From IMG/VR virus record IMGVR_UViG_3300031851_000007, positions 1 through 64,000 of that record: a stretch of DNA of 64,000 bases. One strand, written 5' to 3'. The stretch comes from a virus. The notes beneath the pieces are model-generated. The model did no database searches, was not told the DNA's origin, and saw nothing but the letters and a program-made list of their open reading frames with translations. Numbering within the stretch: position 1 is the first letter of the stretch; each line of letters opens with the position of its first letter. This document shows, piece by piece, positions 25,094 to 32,866 of the stretch. A program made the position numbers and the translations under genes.

Positions 25094-25429
25094 ATGCGTC
25101 CATTATGTAAATGCGGGCAACGTCCGGCAGCAATAAATTATAAAAAACACAATAAAGTATATTATCGTAAGTTGTGCGAAACTTGCTTGCGTAACGGAAT
25201 AGGTCACGGCATACCTAAATGGAAACAAAAAGGTTATATCAAAAAGAACATTTGTGAAAAATGTAGTTATACAAGTAAGCACCAAGAACAGTTTAATGTG
25301 TTCCACATAGACGGTGATCTTAATAATTGTAGACCTAGTAATTTAAAAACAGTTTGTGCTAATTGTCAGCGTGTTATACAAAAAGAGGGAGCTGTGTGGA
25401 AACAGGGAGACTTACGCCCTGATTTTTAA
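25094..25429 (+). CDS. HNH endonuclease-like protein with zinc knuckles
   Basis: The 111-residue protein has two Cys pairs near the N-terminus (CKCG and CETC) and a second zinc site in the HNH core: CEKCSY, then FNVFHIDGDLNNCRPSNLKTVCANCQ, where H-I-D-G-D and N-x-x-N-L-x-x-V-C-x-x-C match the beta-beta-alpha-metal fold. Free-standing HNH genes of this type are frequent in T4-like phages, as homing enzymes or packaging accessories. Its last 56 bp lie opposite the 3' end of the dNMP-kinase-like gene. Both genes remain open there, which constrains that stretch in two frames. Confidence 0.8.
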   Translation: MRPLCKCGQRPAAINYKKHNKVYYRKLCETCLRNGIGHGIPKWKQKGYIKKNICEKCSYTSKHQEQFNVFHIDGDLNNCRPSNLKTVCANCQRVIQKEGAVWKQGDLRPDF

Positions 25430-25919
25430 ATATTGTTTTGATTAGTGTATCAACATTTTTTTCTAGTCTATCTAACGTACCATTATTATCAATAGTATAA
25501 TTACACATCCATTGTTCAATGCTCATTGACTGATAACTTTCTAAAGGTAAATGGTCTGTTCTATCTACCCATATAGCATAATCAAATATTTCTTCATTTT
25601 GCATTGCAAAAAATTCACGCTTGTTTCGTAGTCCACAATAAATGTCATGTTTAGCAAATAGGTTACGTCCTAACTTTGCTAAATCATCACTACAATAATT
25701 ATGTATCATATTGTACCATTCAGTACGATGATTATGTCTATCTGTATAACATTCTTCTTCGTTGGCATACCCGTATTGTTCTTTTAAATCTTTATAGATA
25801 AAAAGTTCTGAACAAAATTTACTTGATGATTGAAATGTGTATCCGTATGCTTCTAGCATTTCGCATACAGTATCTTTGCCGTGACGGCCATGTCCTACGA
25901 CTAATAGTTTGGGTAACAC
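25374..25919 (-). CDS. Deoxynucleoside monophosphate kinase-like protein (T4 gp1-like)
   Basis: The 181-residue P-loop kinase begins MLPKLLVVGHGRHGKDTVCEML, with G9-x-x-x-x-G-K15-D-T17 as the nucleotide-binding loop. The G-x-G-x-x-x-K-D-T form is typical of phage dNMP kinases. A LGRNLFAKHDIYCGLRNKREFF segment resembles the lid and R-N core of that family, and YAIWVDRTDH the base-recognition strand. The start is GTG at 25919, fixed by AAGGAG seven bases upstream. It would supply dNDPs for replication, and its own consensus sigma70 promoter makes it an early gene inside a late block. It might instead belong to a related adenylate-kinase-like group. Confidence 0.75.
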   Translation of the reverse strand: MLPKLLVVGHGRHGKDTVCEMLEAYGYTFQSSSKFCSELFIYKDLKEQYGYANEEECYTDRHNHRTEWYNMIHNYCSDDLAKLGRNLFAKHDIYCGLRNKREFFAMQNEEIFDYAIWVDRTDHLPLESYQSMSIEQWMCNYTIDNNGTLDRLEKNVDTLIKTIFKNQGVSLPVSTQLPLFV

Positions 25920-25947
25920 TAACGACTCCTTATTGAATATACTTTAC

Positions 25948-25976
25948 AGTATATACTACATAAGCCAGTATGTCAA
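25948..25976 (-). promoter_or_regulatory. Sigma70 promoter of the dNMP-kinase-like gene
   Basis: TTGACA (25971-25976) and TATACT (25948-25953) are 17 nt apart on the minus strand, and AAGGAG with a GTG start follows. It overlaps the gap just downstream of gp13. Confidence 0.9.
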
Positions 25977-25981
25977 CCGTT

Positions 25982-26740
25982 TTATCCGATTAAGAATCCG
26001 TATCCAGTTCCGCCTGCAACTGCTAGTCCTACTTCTTGTTCTAGCTTTTCCATTTCAGCTTGTGCTTCTGCTTTGAGTGTTTCTCCGTTTAAGGTAGAAC
26101 CACCTTGTGGTCCAGCAATAGTAGCAAACTTACTACGTGCTTCGCCTAACATATATTTACAGCCTGCTAATGTATAATCTTTAATCCATTGTTTTGCTAG
26201 ATAGTCGTTTAATAATTCTGAATCAGGACGTAAGTTGTATGCATATATTAGTAGCGTTTCTTCTGCTCTAGGGCGTTGTAGTAATGTTAATTTTTTAGTT
26301 GTATTATTCCAAGTAAACTCAATAAATGATCCAAACATTCTACCTACTAGTTCTTGGTGTTGAGAGAACATATCATATGTTGCTAGACCTCCCATTTTAG
26401 ATCCTGACAGCAAGTATGTATTTGTATATGCTAAGTTAAAGGGTTCAAATAAACTACCGCCATCTCCGCCGCCGGTTCGTGAACCAATTGATCTACGAAA
26501 TAACTTTCGTACTTCCATTACTTCATGCGGCAATGTATATTCATTTTGGTCTACCACTGTGGGCATAAACAAGTATGATTCTTCTACTGAATTATCTGAA
26601 CGCTGTCTAAAGCGACTCAATGCCTTTTGCAAAGCTGTTTCATAATGTATTGGATCAAGTTCGACATCAATCATGCCACCTCCGAGGAAGGCATTAACAT
26701 AATCAAACACTTCTTGTTTCTGAGTTACTAAATTCGACAT
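25982..26740 (-). CDS. 13: Neck protein gp13
   Basis: The 252-residue protein fits T4-type gp13 in marine phages: VTQKQEVFDYVNAFLGGGMIDVELDPIHYETALQKALSRFRQRSDNSVEESYLF at the start, a NEYTLPHEVMEVRKLFRRSIG strand pair, and KQWIKDYTLAGCKYMLGEARSKF near the C-terminus. With gp14 it makes the head-to-tail connector ring that stops DNA from leaking and docks the tail. It is transcribed away from gp14, from a late promoter whose octamer overlaps the gp14 promoter. TGGAGA lies before the ATG. Confidence 0.9.
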   Translation of the reverse strand: MSNLVTQKQEVFDYVNAFLGGGMIDVELDPIHYETALQKALSRFRQRSDNSVEESYLFMPTVVDQNEYTLPHEVMEVRKLFRRSIGSRTGGGDGGSLFEPFNLAYTNTYLLSGSKMGGLATYDMFSQHQELVGRMFGSFIEFTWNNTTKKLTLLQRPRAEETLLIYAYNLRPDSELLNDYLAKQWIKDYTLAGCKYMLGEARSKFATIAGPQGGSTLNGETLKAEAQAEMEKLEQEVGLAVAGGTGYGFLIG

Positions 26741-26756
26741 ATATATTCTCCATTAG

Positions 26757-26764
26757 TATTTAGC
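26757..26764 (-). promoter_or_regulatory. Late promoter octamer (GCTAAATA) for gp13
   Basis: GCTAAATA on the minus strand gives a 16-nt leader with TGGAGA. Together with the plus-strand octamer it forms the perfect 14-bp palindrome TATTTAGCTAAATA (26757-26770). Confidence 0.85.
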
Positions 26765-26770
26765 TAAATA
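26763..26770 (+). promoter_or_regulatory. Late promoter octamer (GCTAAATA), leaderless class, for gp14
   Basis: GCTAAATA ends exactly 5 nt before the ATG at 26776, and no Shine-Dalgarno exists. It overlaps the gp13 octamer, so the two divergent promoters cannot both hold polymerase at the same time. Confidence 0.85.
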
Positions 26771-26775
26771 TGTAT

Positions 26776-27939
26776 ATGCCAAGACTATCATTATACAAAC
26801 CCGAACGTGGCGCTGATTACAAATTTCTAGATAATCAAATTCTAGAGATGTTTACTATTGGTGGTACAGATATCAATATACACAAGTATATTGGAGCATC
26901 AAACCCTGATGAATCAGATGCAACTGCTGACCAACCAAGGTATGATCAGTCATCAGAATCTAATATACAGGATCTATTATTTCTTGAAAATAGAGATAGA
27001 AAATATGATCCGGATATTTATGAAATGCGAGCTATTTACAATGTTCAAGATATTGACTTTGATTTAAGTCAATTTGGATTATTTCTAAGTAATGATACAT
27101 TGATGATGACTATACACATTAACAGTAGTGTAAAGACCCTTGGTAGGAAAATTATGTCAGGTGATGTCATCGAATTGCCGCATTTGAAGGACGAATACGC
27201 AGAAAATGATTATAGTGTTGCACTTAAAAGATTCTATGTAGTTGAAGATGTTAATCGTGCAGCAGAAGGCTTTTCGCCAACTTGGTATCCGCATCTATAT
27301 AGACTTAAATTAAAGCAAATATACGATGGACAAGAATTTAAAGATATATTAGACTTACCTGCTAATGAAGAGGAGCCAGGCGGCAATACTCTTAGAGATG
27401 TTCTGTCAACATATGAAAAAGAGATGCAAATTAATAATGCTGTAGTACAACAAGCAGAAGCAGATGCTCCACTTAGTGGGTATGATATAAGTCATTACTA
27501 TTCTGTTGCATATAATGATGACGGTACTGTTAATCTTAAGACAGCAGACGATGCTGATTTAGATGCAAGTAATATTTCAACTGATGCATCTGAAGTTACT
27601 GATCGTCCAGATAGAGCAGGATATAGTGGCTATTTGTTAGGCACAAAAGATGCGCCAAACGGAGCTCCTTACGGTATGGGTATACAATTTCCACGGCAAG
27701 CTGAACAAGGCGACTATTTTTTAAGGTCAGACTTCTTGCCAAATAGATTATTTAGATATGATGGCAGAAAATGGGTTAATCAAGCACAAGATGTAAGAAT
27801 GACAATGAGCAATGAGATTGTAAGAAATACCTACAAAACACAATTTATTAACAACGAAGCTACAAATGACATTAATGGTGAAACAATTGAAGAAAGACAG
27901 AGTTTATCAAAAGCACTTAAACCAAAGGCGGATAACTAA
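26776..27939 (+). CDS. 14: Neck protein gp14
   Basis: From the ATG at 26776 the product has 387 residues and begins MPRLSLYKPERGADYKFLDNQILEMFTIGGTDINIHKYIG, the characteristic start of marine T4-like gp14 neck proteins. NIQDLLFLENRDRKYDPDIYEMRAIYNVQDIDFDLSQFGLFL and HLYRLKLKQIYDGQEF also fit. A second ATG six bases earlier lies within the promoter octamer and is rejected. gp14 completes the neck with gp13 and is needed to join head and tail. It is longer than T4 gp14 (256). Its stop overlaps the gp15 ATG (TAATG). Confidence 0.9.
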   Translation: MPRLSLYKPERGADYKFLDNQILEMFTIGGTDINIHKYIGASNPDESDATADQPRYDQSSESNIQDLLFLENRDRKYDPDIYEMRAIYNVQDIDFDLSQFGLFLSNDTLMMTIHINSSVKTLGRKIMSGDVIELPHLKDEYAENDYSVALKRFYVVEDVNRAAEGFSPTWYPHLYRLKLKQIYDGQEFKDILDLPANEEEPGGNTLRDVLSTYEKEMQINNAVVQQAEADAPLSGYDISHYYSVAYNDDGTVNLKTADDADLDASNISTDASEVTDRPDRAGYSGYLLGTKDAPNGAPYGMGIQFPRQAEQGDYFLRSDFLPNRLFRYDGRKWVNQAQDVRMTMSNEIVRNTYKTQFINNEATNDINGETIEERQSLSKALKPKADN

Positions 27940-29360
27940 TGCTGCATTTTTATGACGGACAAATTAGAAGATATATTACACAAGTAATTAGACTATGTAG
28001 TAATTTTTCAATTGACATGGATGGTACATTAAAGCAAGTACCTGTTATGTACGGTGATCTTACACGACAAGTTTCAAATATTATTAGAGATAATAGTGAA
28101 AATAAATTACCTAGTGCGCCACGTATGGCAGTTTATATTACTGCACTTGAAATGGATAGAGACAGACTTGCAGATGCAACCTATGTTAGAAAAACAAATA
28201 TAGTTGAACGTGCATACAATGACGAAAATGAAGAATATGATAATTACAAAGGCAAAAGTTTTACTATAGAAAGAATTATGCCGACACCATATTTACTACG
28301 TGTCAATGTAGATATTTGGACTAGTAATACTGATCAAAAGTTACAAATACTAGAACAAATATTAGTATTATTTAATCCTAGTTTGGAAATACAAACTACA
28401 GATAATTATATAGACTGGACAAGTTTATCAGTTGTAAATTTAGAAAACTTACAATTTACAAATAGAAGTATTCCAGTTGGAGTTGACAGCGAAATTGATA
28501 TAGCAACACTTACACTAAGTGCGCCAATTTATATTAGTCCTCCAGCAAAAGTTAAACGTATGGGTGCTATTACAAATATTATTACAAGTATGTTTGATGA
28601 AAATAAAGGTACTATTGATTTAGGTGAAAGTTTTCCAGAACTATCAGCTTACGACGACTTTCCAACGCCAGGCTCAACTACTGGTGATTATGGTACAAAA
28701 ACTACTACAGAAGTTGCTGATCAAATGGCCAATACTAACTATCAAAGAATGGGTGTATATGTATCTGGAAACGTAGCACAAATTATTGCAAGAGGTGCTG
28801 TTGGTCAATACAGTTGGCGAGGATTAGTTGAAAACTTACCAGGAACATATAAAGCAGATATTTCTAGAATTTTCTTAACTAACAAAGATACTAATGTACT
28901 AATTACAGGTACTATAGGTATTAACACACTAGACGAAACTAAATTAATTATTAATTGGGACGAAGATAGTTTTCCAGACGATACTGTTATAAGTGGTCCA
29001 AATGGCGACCGTACAAGTATTGATTATATTATTGATCCTCTTACATTTAATCCTACTTCAGTAAAGGTAGCCGGAACACGTATACTATTATTAGAATCTA
29101 TAGGTGACGCTGATAATACAGAAGGTCCTGCTGCTTGGCAAAATGCTGGTGGTGTTAATTTTGTAGCCGATGCTAATGATATAGTTGAATGGAGCGGCAC
29201 GAATTGGAGTATAGTATTTGATTCTAGTGAAGTTACTGAAACTTCTTATACTACAAATTTAACTACTGGTGTTCAATACCGATTTAGCAACGGATCTTGG
29301 TTTGCAAGTGTTGACGGTGAATATCCAATAGGAAGCTGGAGAGTAGACCTCTACGGATAA
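27939..29360 (+). CDS. 15: Tail sheath stabiliser / tail completion protein gp15
   Basis: The 473-residue protein begins MLHFYDGQIRRYITQVIRLCSNFSI and has VPVMYGDLTRQVSNIIRDNSENKLPSAPRMAVYI and SFTIERIMPTPYLLRVNVDIWTSNTDQKLQILEQILVLFNPSLEIQ, the typical core of gp15 in marine T4-like phages. T4 gp15 (272 residues) caps the tail tube and sheath. The extra C-terminal 180 residues here form an added domain with several W/D/N-rich strands (WSGTNWSIVFDSSE, YRFSNGSWFAS). It is coupled to gp14 by overlapping stop and start. Confidence 0.9.
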   Translation: MLHFYDGQIRRYITQVIRLCSNFSIDMDGTLKQVPVMYGDLTRQVSNIIRDNSENKLPSAPRMAVYITALEMDRDRLADATYVRKTNIVERAYNDENEEYDNYKGKSFTIERIMPTPYLLRVNVDIWTSNTDQKLQILEQILVLFNPSLEIQTTDNYIDWTSLSVVNLENLQFTNRSIPVGVDSEIDIATLTLSAPIYISPPAKVKRMGAITNIITSMFDENKGTIDLGESFPELSAYDDFPTPGSTTGDYGTKTTTEVADQMANTNYQRMGVYVSGNVAQIIARGAVGQYSWRGLVENLPGTYKADISRIFLTNKDTNVLITGTIGINTLDETKLIINWDEDSFPDDTVISGPNGDRTSIDYIIDPLTFNPTSVKVAGTRILLLESIGDADNTEGPAAWQNAGGVNFVADANDIVEWSGTNWSIVFDSSEVTETSYTTNLTTGVQYRFSNGSWFASVDGEYPIGSWRVDLYG

Positions 29361-29363
29361 TTA
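29356..29363 (+). promoter_or_regulatory. Variant late octamer (GATAATTA), leaderless spacing, for the Nudix gene
   Basis: GATAATTA ends 5 nt before the ATG at 29369, in a gap without a Shine-Dalgarno. It differs from GATAAATA at one base. Without the conserved spacing it would not be called. Confidence 0.4.
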
Positions 29364-29368
29364 TTTTT

Positions 29369-29803
29369 ATGAGTGAAAAAATAATCTGTAGCGGAGCACT
29401 ATTCTATTCGTTATCTACAAAAAGATTCTTACTTCTACATAGAGCTAACGGTAAACGTAGTAATATGTGGGGACTTGTTGGCGGAACCAACGAAGGTGTA
29501 GAAACACCTTGGGAAGGACTACAGCGAGAAATTGTAGAAGAAATAGGGTCGTTGCCTGAAATCAAAAAAACTATTCCATTAGAAACATTTATATCTAATG
29601 ACGAAATGTTCTTGTTTCATACATATTTGTGTGTTATTGACAACGAGTTTTTACCTGTACTTAATAGTGAACACAATGGTTATGCTTGGGTCGAATTAGG
29701 AAAATGGCCTAAGCCATTACATCACGGATTAAGAAATACACTTACTAGCAAAACAAACTTAACAAAATTAGATACAGTTTTTAAATTAATAGGATATTTG
29801 TAA
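29369..29803 (+). CDS. Nudix hydrolase
   Basis: The 144-residue protein carries a complete Nudix box G-x5-E-x7-R-E-x-x-E-E-x-G from G39 to G60 (GTNEGVE at its start, REIVEEIG at its end), preceded by the WGLVGG strand. Nudix enzymes cleave nucleoside diphosphates linked to another group, including NDP-sugars, dinucleotides or RNA caps. The sequence does not tell which substrate is used here. It shares the late plus-strand unit with a cupin gene, whose ATG follows immediately. That pairing and the glycan operons elsewhere make an NDP-sugar substrate conceivable. Confidence 0.92.
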   Translation: MSEKIICSGALFYSLSTKRFLLLHRANGKRSNMWGLVGGTNEGVETPWEGLQREIVEEIGSLPEIKKTIPLETFISNDEMFLFHTYLCVIDNEFLPVLNSEHNGYAWVELGKWPKPLHHGLRNTLTSKTNLTKLDTVFKLIGYL

Positions 29804-30159
29804 TGGACGGCAATGTTGTACAACATGAATGGGGTAATGAAATAGTTTGGGCAAATACTGAATTATACAAAGGTAAGATTTTAGTGTTTAAAGAAGCAGG
29901 TAGTAGAACACCTATGCAATATCATAACAATACATTGAAAACGTTTTTTGTAAATTCAGGTACATTTCAATTAAGGCATATTGATACAGCAGATGGTCAA
30001 ATGTACGATATTGAACTAACAGAAGGCTCTACATTTAATATAAATACAAATAAGCCCTACCAGCTTACTGCACTAAATGCTCAAAGTAGTATATCAGAAG
30101 TAAGTAATAGTGTAGAGAATGATGAATTTTATATTGTGCCCTCAGGAGTTAAGGAATAA
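29803..30159 (+). CDS. Small cupin-fold protein
   Basis: The 118-residue protein has a cupin layout: KGKILVFKEAGSRTPMQYHNNTLKTFFVNSGTFQLRHI gives the first motif with one His, and LTEGSTFNINTNKPYQLTAL the second. The usual second His/Glu metal ligands of motif 1 are not clear, so enzymatic activity is uncertain. It may be a sugar-binding or isomerase-like protein. It begins at the stop of the Nudix gene (TAATG) and is followed two bases later by the next gene, so the three are probably made together. Confidence 0.65.
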   Translation: MDGNVVQHEWGNEIVWANTELYKGKILVFKEAGSRTPMQYHNNTLKTFFVNSGTFQLRHIDTADGQMYDIELTEGSTFNINTNKPYQLTALNAQSSISEVSNSVENDEFYIVPSGVKE

Positions 30160-30161
30160 AG

Positions 30162-30440
30162 ATGTTACCTAAATTACAAAAACATTCTAAGCATATACAA
30201 GAAGTAAAGACGCTTAGAGATTCTGCAAAGAAAGTTAAAGATCAAAAAATTAAAGCAGACCTAAATATGCTTACTGACAAGTTAGTTGAATTAGTTGACA
30301 TGATTGATGTCGGTCATACTACTAATCCTAATGGTCATATTACGCCTGCTTTGATGCAAGAGCCAAGAACACAGATGAATATTATAAGAGCTCAAGCTAG
30401 AAAGTTGCTTGACGATTATAGTAAATCAAATAACGCTTAG
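30162..30440 (+). CDS. Small charged helical protein, unknown
   Basis: The 92-residue protein is Lys-rich and helical in its first half (HSKHIQEVKTLRDSAKKVKDQKIKADLNMLTDKLVELVDMID), with a short Asn/Gly/His turn and a final helix ending in LLDDYSKSNNA. I see no known domain. It has AAGGAATAAAG before the ATG and is the last gene of the gp14-gp15 direction block. Its 3' end overlaps the convergent cupredoxin-type tail protein by 15 bp. Confidence 0.7.
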   Translation: MLPKLQKHSKHIQEVKTLRDSAKKVKDQKIKADLNMLTDKLVELVDMIDVGHTTNPNGHITPALMQEPRTQMNIIRAQARKLLDDYSKSNNA

Positions 30441-31268
30441 TCTTTTAAGGCTAATTGCACCAACCATTGAAACATGAGATTGGCATTGATATCTATATGA
30501 TCCAAATAGTGTTTCTGGTATTCTCCAATATAACACCCCGCTTGAATTACCTTGGGCTGCTGCACCAGTTGTAACTGTTCCTGTTGTACTGACATGAACA
30601 ACACCTGTGTTATATGCTGTTCCTGATCCGTCTTGTATTTCAAAAGGATGTCCGCCAACATTAGTCAAATCAAATGCAATTGTTGTGCCACTTAGTGCAT
30701 ATATTGTAGGATTATTACCTAAATAATGCGGTTCAAAAGTATAAGAAGTTGCTCCTACATTATCAACTCGTAACATAGCTATAGCAGGTTCATATATTTT
30801 AGCAACATTTAGTCCTGCTGCTGTAGCATCAGTAGTACCACTAAATGTACTAGAGCCACCACCGCCACCACTACCAGTTTGGTCAGCTACCCATGCATAG
30901 TCACTGCCGTTCCAGCTTAGTATTTCATTGGTGCTTGCTGAAGATGTATTCAAGTGTGTATCAACATCAGAGTTTGTATAACTGCTTCCGCCTCCACCGC
31001 CGCCTGAACCTGTGTAGTTAATTGTAATTACATCTCCTACTATAGCAGTACCTATATCAGTTCCGCCTGTAATAGTAAGTTCATCGCTTGTAGTATTAGC
31101 ACTTGTTTGGCCGCTATCTGAATTAATTGTTGTCCAAACATTCTGTGCCGCTAAAGGTGCTGATGTAGTCACAACATTCCATGCTGTTCCGTCCCATTGC
31201 CAAGTTGTATTATTTGATGTATATACGTCATTCACACTTGGTGATGTTGGAAAATCAAATTTAGCCAT
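30426..31268 (-). CDS. Tail adhesin-like protein with a C-terminal cupredoxin domain
   Basis: The 280-residue protein starts with a fibre-type module (MAKFDFPTSPSVNDVYTSNNTTWQWDGTAWNVV), followed by two poly-Gly linkers and a short helical/strand linker. Residues about 170-280 look like a cupredoxin: GGHPFEI gives H207 and YRYQCQSHVSMVGAI gives C262, H265 and M268. This is a full type-1 copper ligand set with C-x-x-H-x-x-M spacing, as in amicyanin. It could bind copper or use the fold structurally at the virion surface. It is the last gene of the 30.4-39.5 kb minus-strand tail block. Confidence 0.75.
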   Translation of the reverse strand: MAKFDFPTSPSVNDVYTSNNTTWQWDGTAWNVVTTSAPLAAQNVWTTINSDSGQTSANTTSDELTITGGTDIGTAIVGDVITINYTGSGGGGGGSSYTNSDVDTHLNTSSASTNEILSWNGSDYAWVADQTGSGGGGGSSTFSGTTDATAAGLNVAKIYEPAIAMLRVDNVGATSYTFEPHYLGNNPTIYALSGTTIAFDLTNVGGHPFEIQDGSGTAYNTGVVHVSTTGTVTTGAAAQGNSSGVLYWRIPETLFGSYRYQCQSHVSMVGAISLKRLSVI

Positions 31269-31284
31269 AATTAATCCTTTTTTA

Positions 31285-31292
31285 TATTTATC
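31285..31292 (-). promoter_or_regulatory. Late promoter octamer (GATAAATA) for the 30426-31268 gene
   Basis: GATAAATA on the minus strand overlaps the last codon and stop of the protease gene and gives a 16-nt leader with AAAGGAT. Confidence 0.75.
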
Positions 31293-32862
31293 CTGTATTT
31301 ACGTTTGTGTTAGTTATATTACTTGCAACAGTAATAGGTTGTATACCATATTTACTGTAAAGCATTCTATTTGCAGATCCCATAATTGATGTTGAAAATG
31401 CACTATAATCGTTATCAAGTCCAGTATCGTATATTTCTGCCTTTGTATCAGCAACAATTCTATTAAACAATTCAGCTGGTGTTAGTTTAGGTTTTACTTG
31501 TAAATGCAAACATGCCAATCCAGCAACTTGTGGCGCTGCCATACTTGTGCCGCTTATGTTTGCTAGATTAAAGTTATCATCGTAGGCACCTGTTGAAGCG
31601 CCAAAAACTGTTGTTCCACTAGCTGAACTTATTATATCTGTTCCTGGTGCCCAAATATTTACTCCAGGACCTTTACAACTACTTCCGGCTGTTTTGTCTC
31701 TTGGTGTTCCGCTAATGCTTGTAGTAGTACTATCTATATTACCTACTATAAATGCCTCTGTTGAATAAGGACTACTACCTCGGTGATAAGTTTCGTTACC
31801 ATTTCCTAAATCTACCTGATTGTTATAATCATCGCCTGTAGGCTCATCAATCTTGTAATATGAATTTCCGCTTGCAATAACAACATGTACACCAGCATCA
31901 ATAAGTTCTTCTATATCAGTATCAACTGATGCTACTCTTACTGGTATACGTCTAGCTACAAGGCCGCCGCTATTTAATTGCGGGACAATACCATATGCTG
32001 CCCAAAGTTCGTTACCAGTTTCTGCATTGTAAGTCCAGGGTGTTCCTCTATAGGTGCCGCCTGTTGGGTTTGTTTGTGTACGAGTACCGCTATATCCCCA
32101 GCTCATATTAACTATAGTCGGGCGTCCATTTGTTTTGTTGTTGTGCCATTCTTTAATTGTATCAAAACAATCTGCAATTGATATGCCGCCATTAGGATCA
32201 GTTGGTCCTTGTAAACCGTCAACCTTCATTGCATATATTGCTGCACCTTTGGCAAAGCCGTATGTTTTGCCTGCACTGCCGCCTGCACAGTGAGTACCGT
32301 GTCCATGAAAGTCAGTATAATGATTAGTTGGCATTGCGCCAGGTAATCCACTAGCAGTAAACCAGTCAATTTGTTGCAATCTACTAACACCGTTAGCATC
32401 TTCCCATTCAGGGTGATCTGCTTGTATTCCAGTATCTTGAATTACTATATCTACACCTGCGCCGTCAAGTGCATATTCGTAAACTTGTGTATCAGGATCG
32501 TTTGACGATCCGTAATTGTTTGTAGCACTATTAGTTCTACGTAATCCCCAATTTGCATTTGTGTTAACAGGTTGTGTAGTTTTGCTAAAGTTAAAACTTT
32601 GTGAAGCATTTAGCCCAATTTCAATGTCATTACGGTATTCAGGTGGTATTTCTATTTCAAGTACTCTCGGGTCATTGCGTAATTCATTTGCTTCTTCGTC
32701 AGTAAGCATCCAATGTGTCATGCGCTTAGATGCATGTCTAGGGTTAGCAATTACAACTTGCCTGTTAGGAATAGGGCCGTGTCCTTGATTTGCTGCCATT
32801 TCAGCATCAAATACTTCTAGGTCTATTCCTTTTTTAACAATTACAATGTATTCTTTTTCCAT
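31288..32862 (-). CDS. Subtilisin-like serine protease (peptidase family S8)
   Basis: From the ATG at 32862 (AGGATAATATT upstream) the protein has 524 residues. The catalytic triad is complete: D143 in IQDTGIQADHPEW, H188 in HGHGTHCAGG and S440 in ISGTSMAAPQVAGL, with the oxyanion N in IASGNS. Residues 1 to about 110 (MEKEYIVIVKKGID...) may be a propeptide-like region containing an inhibitor-type strand pattern. No signal peptide is seen, so it probably acts inside the cell or on the virion. It lies between large tail proteins and may mature one of them or cleave a host surface protein. The ATG eight codons upstream overlaps the previous gene and is rejected. Confidence 0.93.
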   Translation of the reverse strand: MEKEYIVIVKKGIDLEVFDAEMAANQGHGPIPNRQVVIANPRHASKRMTHWMLTDEEANELRNDPRVLEIEIPPEYRNDIEIGLNASQSFNFSKTTQPVNTNANWGLRRTNSATNNYGSSNDPDTQVYEYALDGAGVDIVIQDTGIQADHPEWEDANGVSRLQQIDWFTASGLPGAMPTNHYTDFHGHGTHCAGGSAGKTYGFAKGAAIYAMKVDGLQGPTDPNGGISIADCFDTIKEWHNNKTNGRPTIVNMSWGYSGTRTQTNPTGGTYRGTPWTYNAETGNELWAAYGIVPQLNSGGLVARRIPVRVASVDTDIEELIDAGVHVVIASGNSYYKIDEPTGDDYNNQVDLGNGNETYHRGSSPYSTEAFIVGNIDSTTTSISGTPRDKTAGSSCKGPGVNIWAPGTDIISSASGTTVFGASTGAYDDNFNLANISGTSMAAPQVAGLACLHLQVKPKLTPAELFNRIVADTKAEIYDTGLDNDYSAFSTSIMGSANRMLYSKYGIQPITVASNITNTNVNTG

Positions 32863-32866
32863 AATA

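Noticed and set aside
26770-26775. ATG at 26770 as gp14 start
   Set aside because: It lies on the last base of the late octamer; MPRLSLYKPE at 26776 matches the family start.
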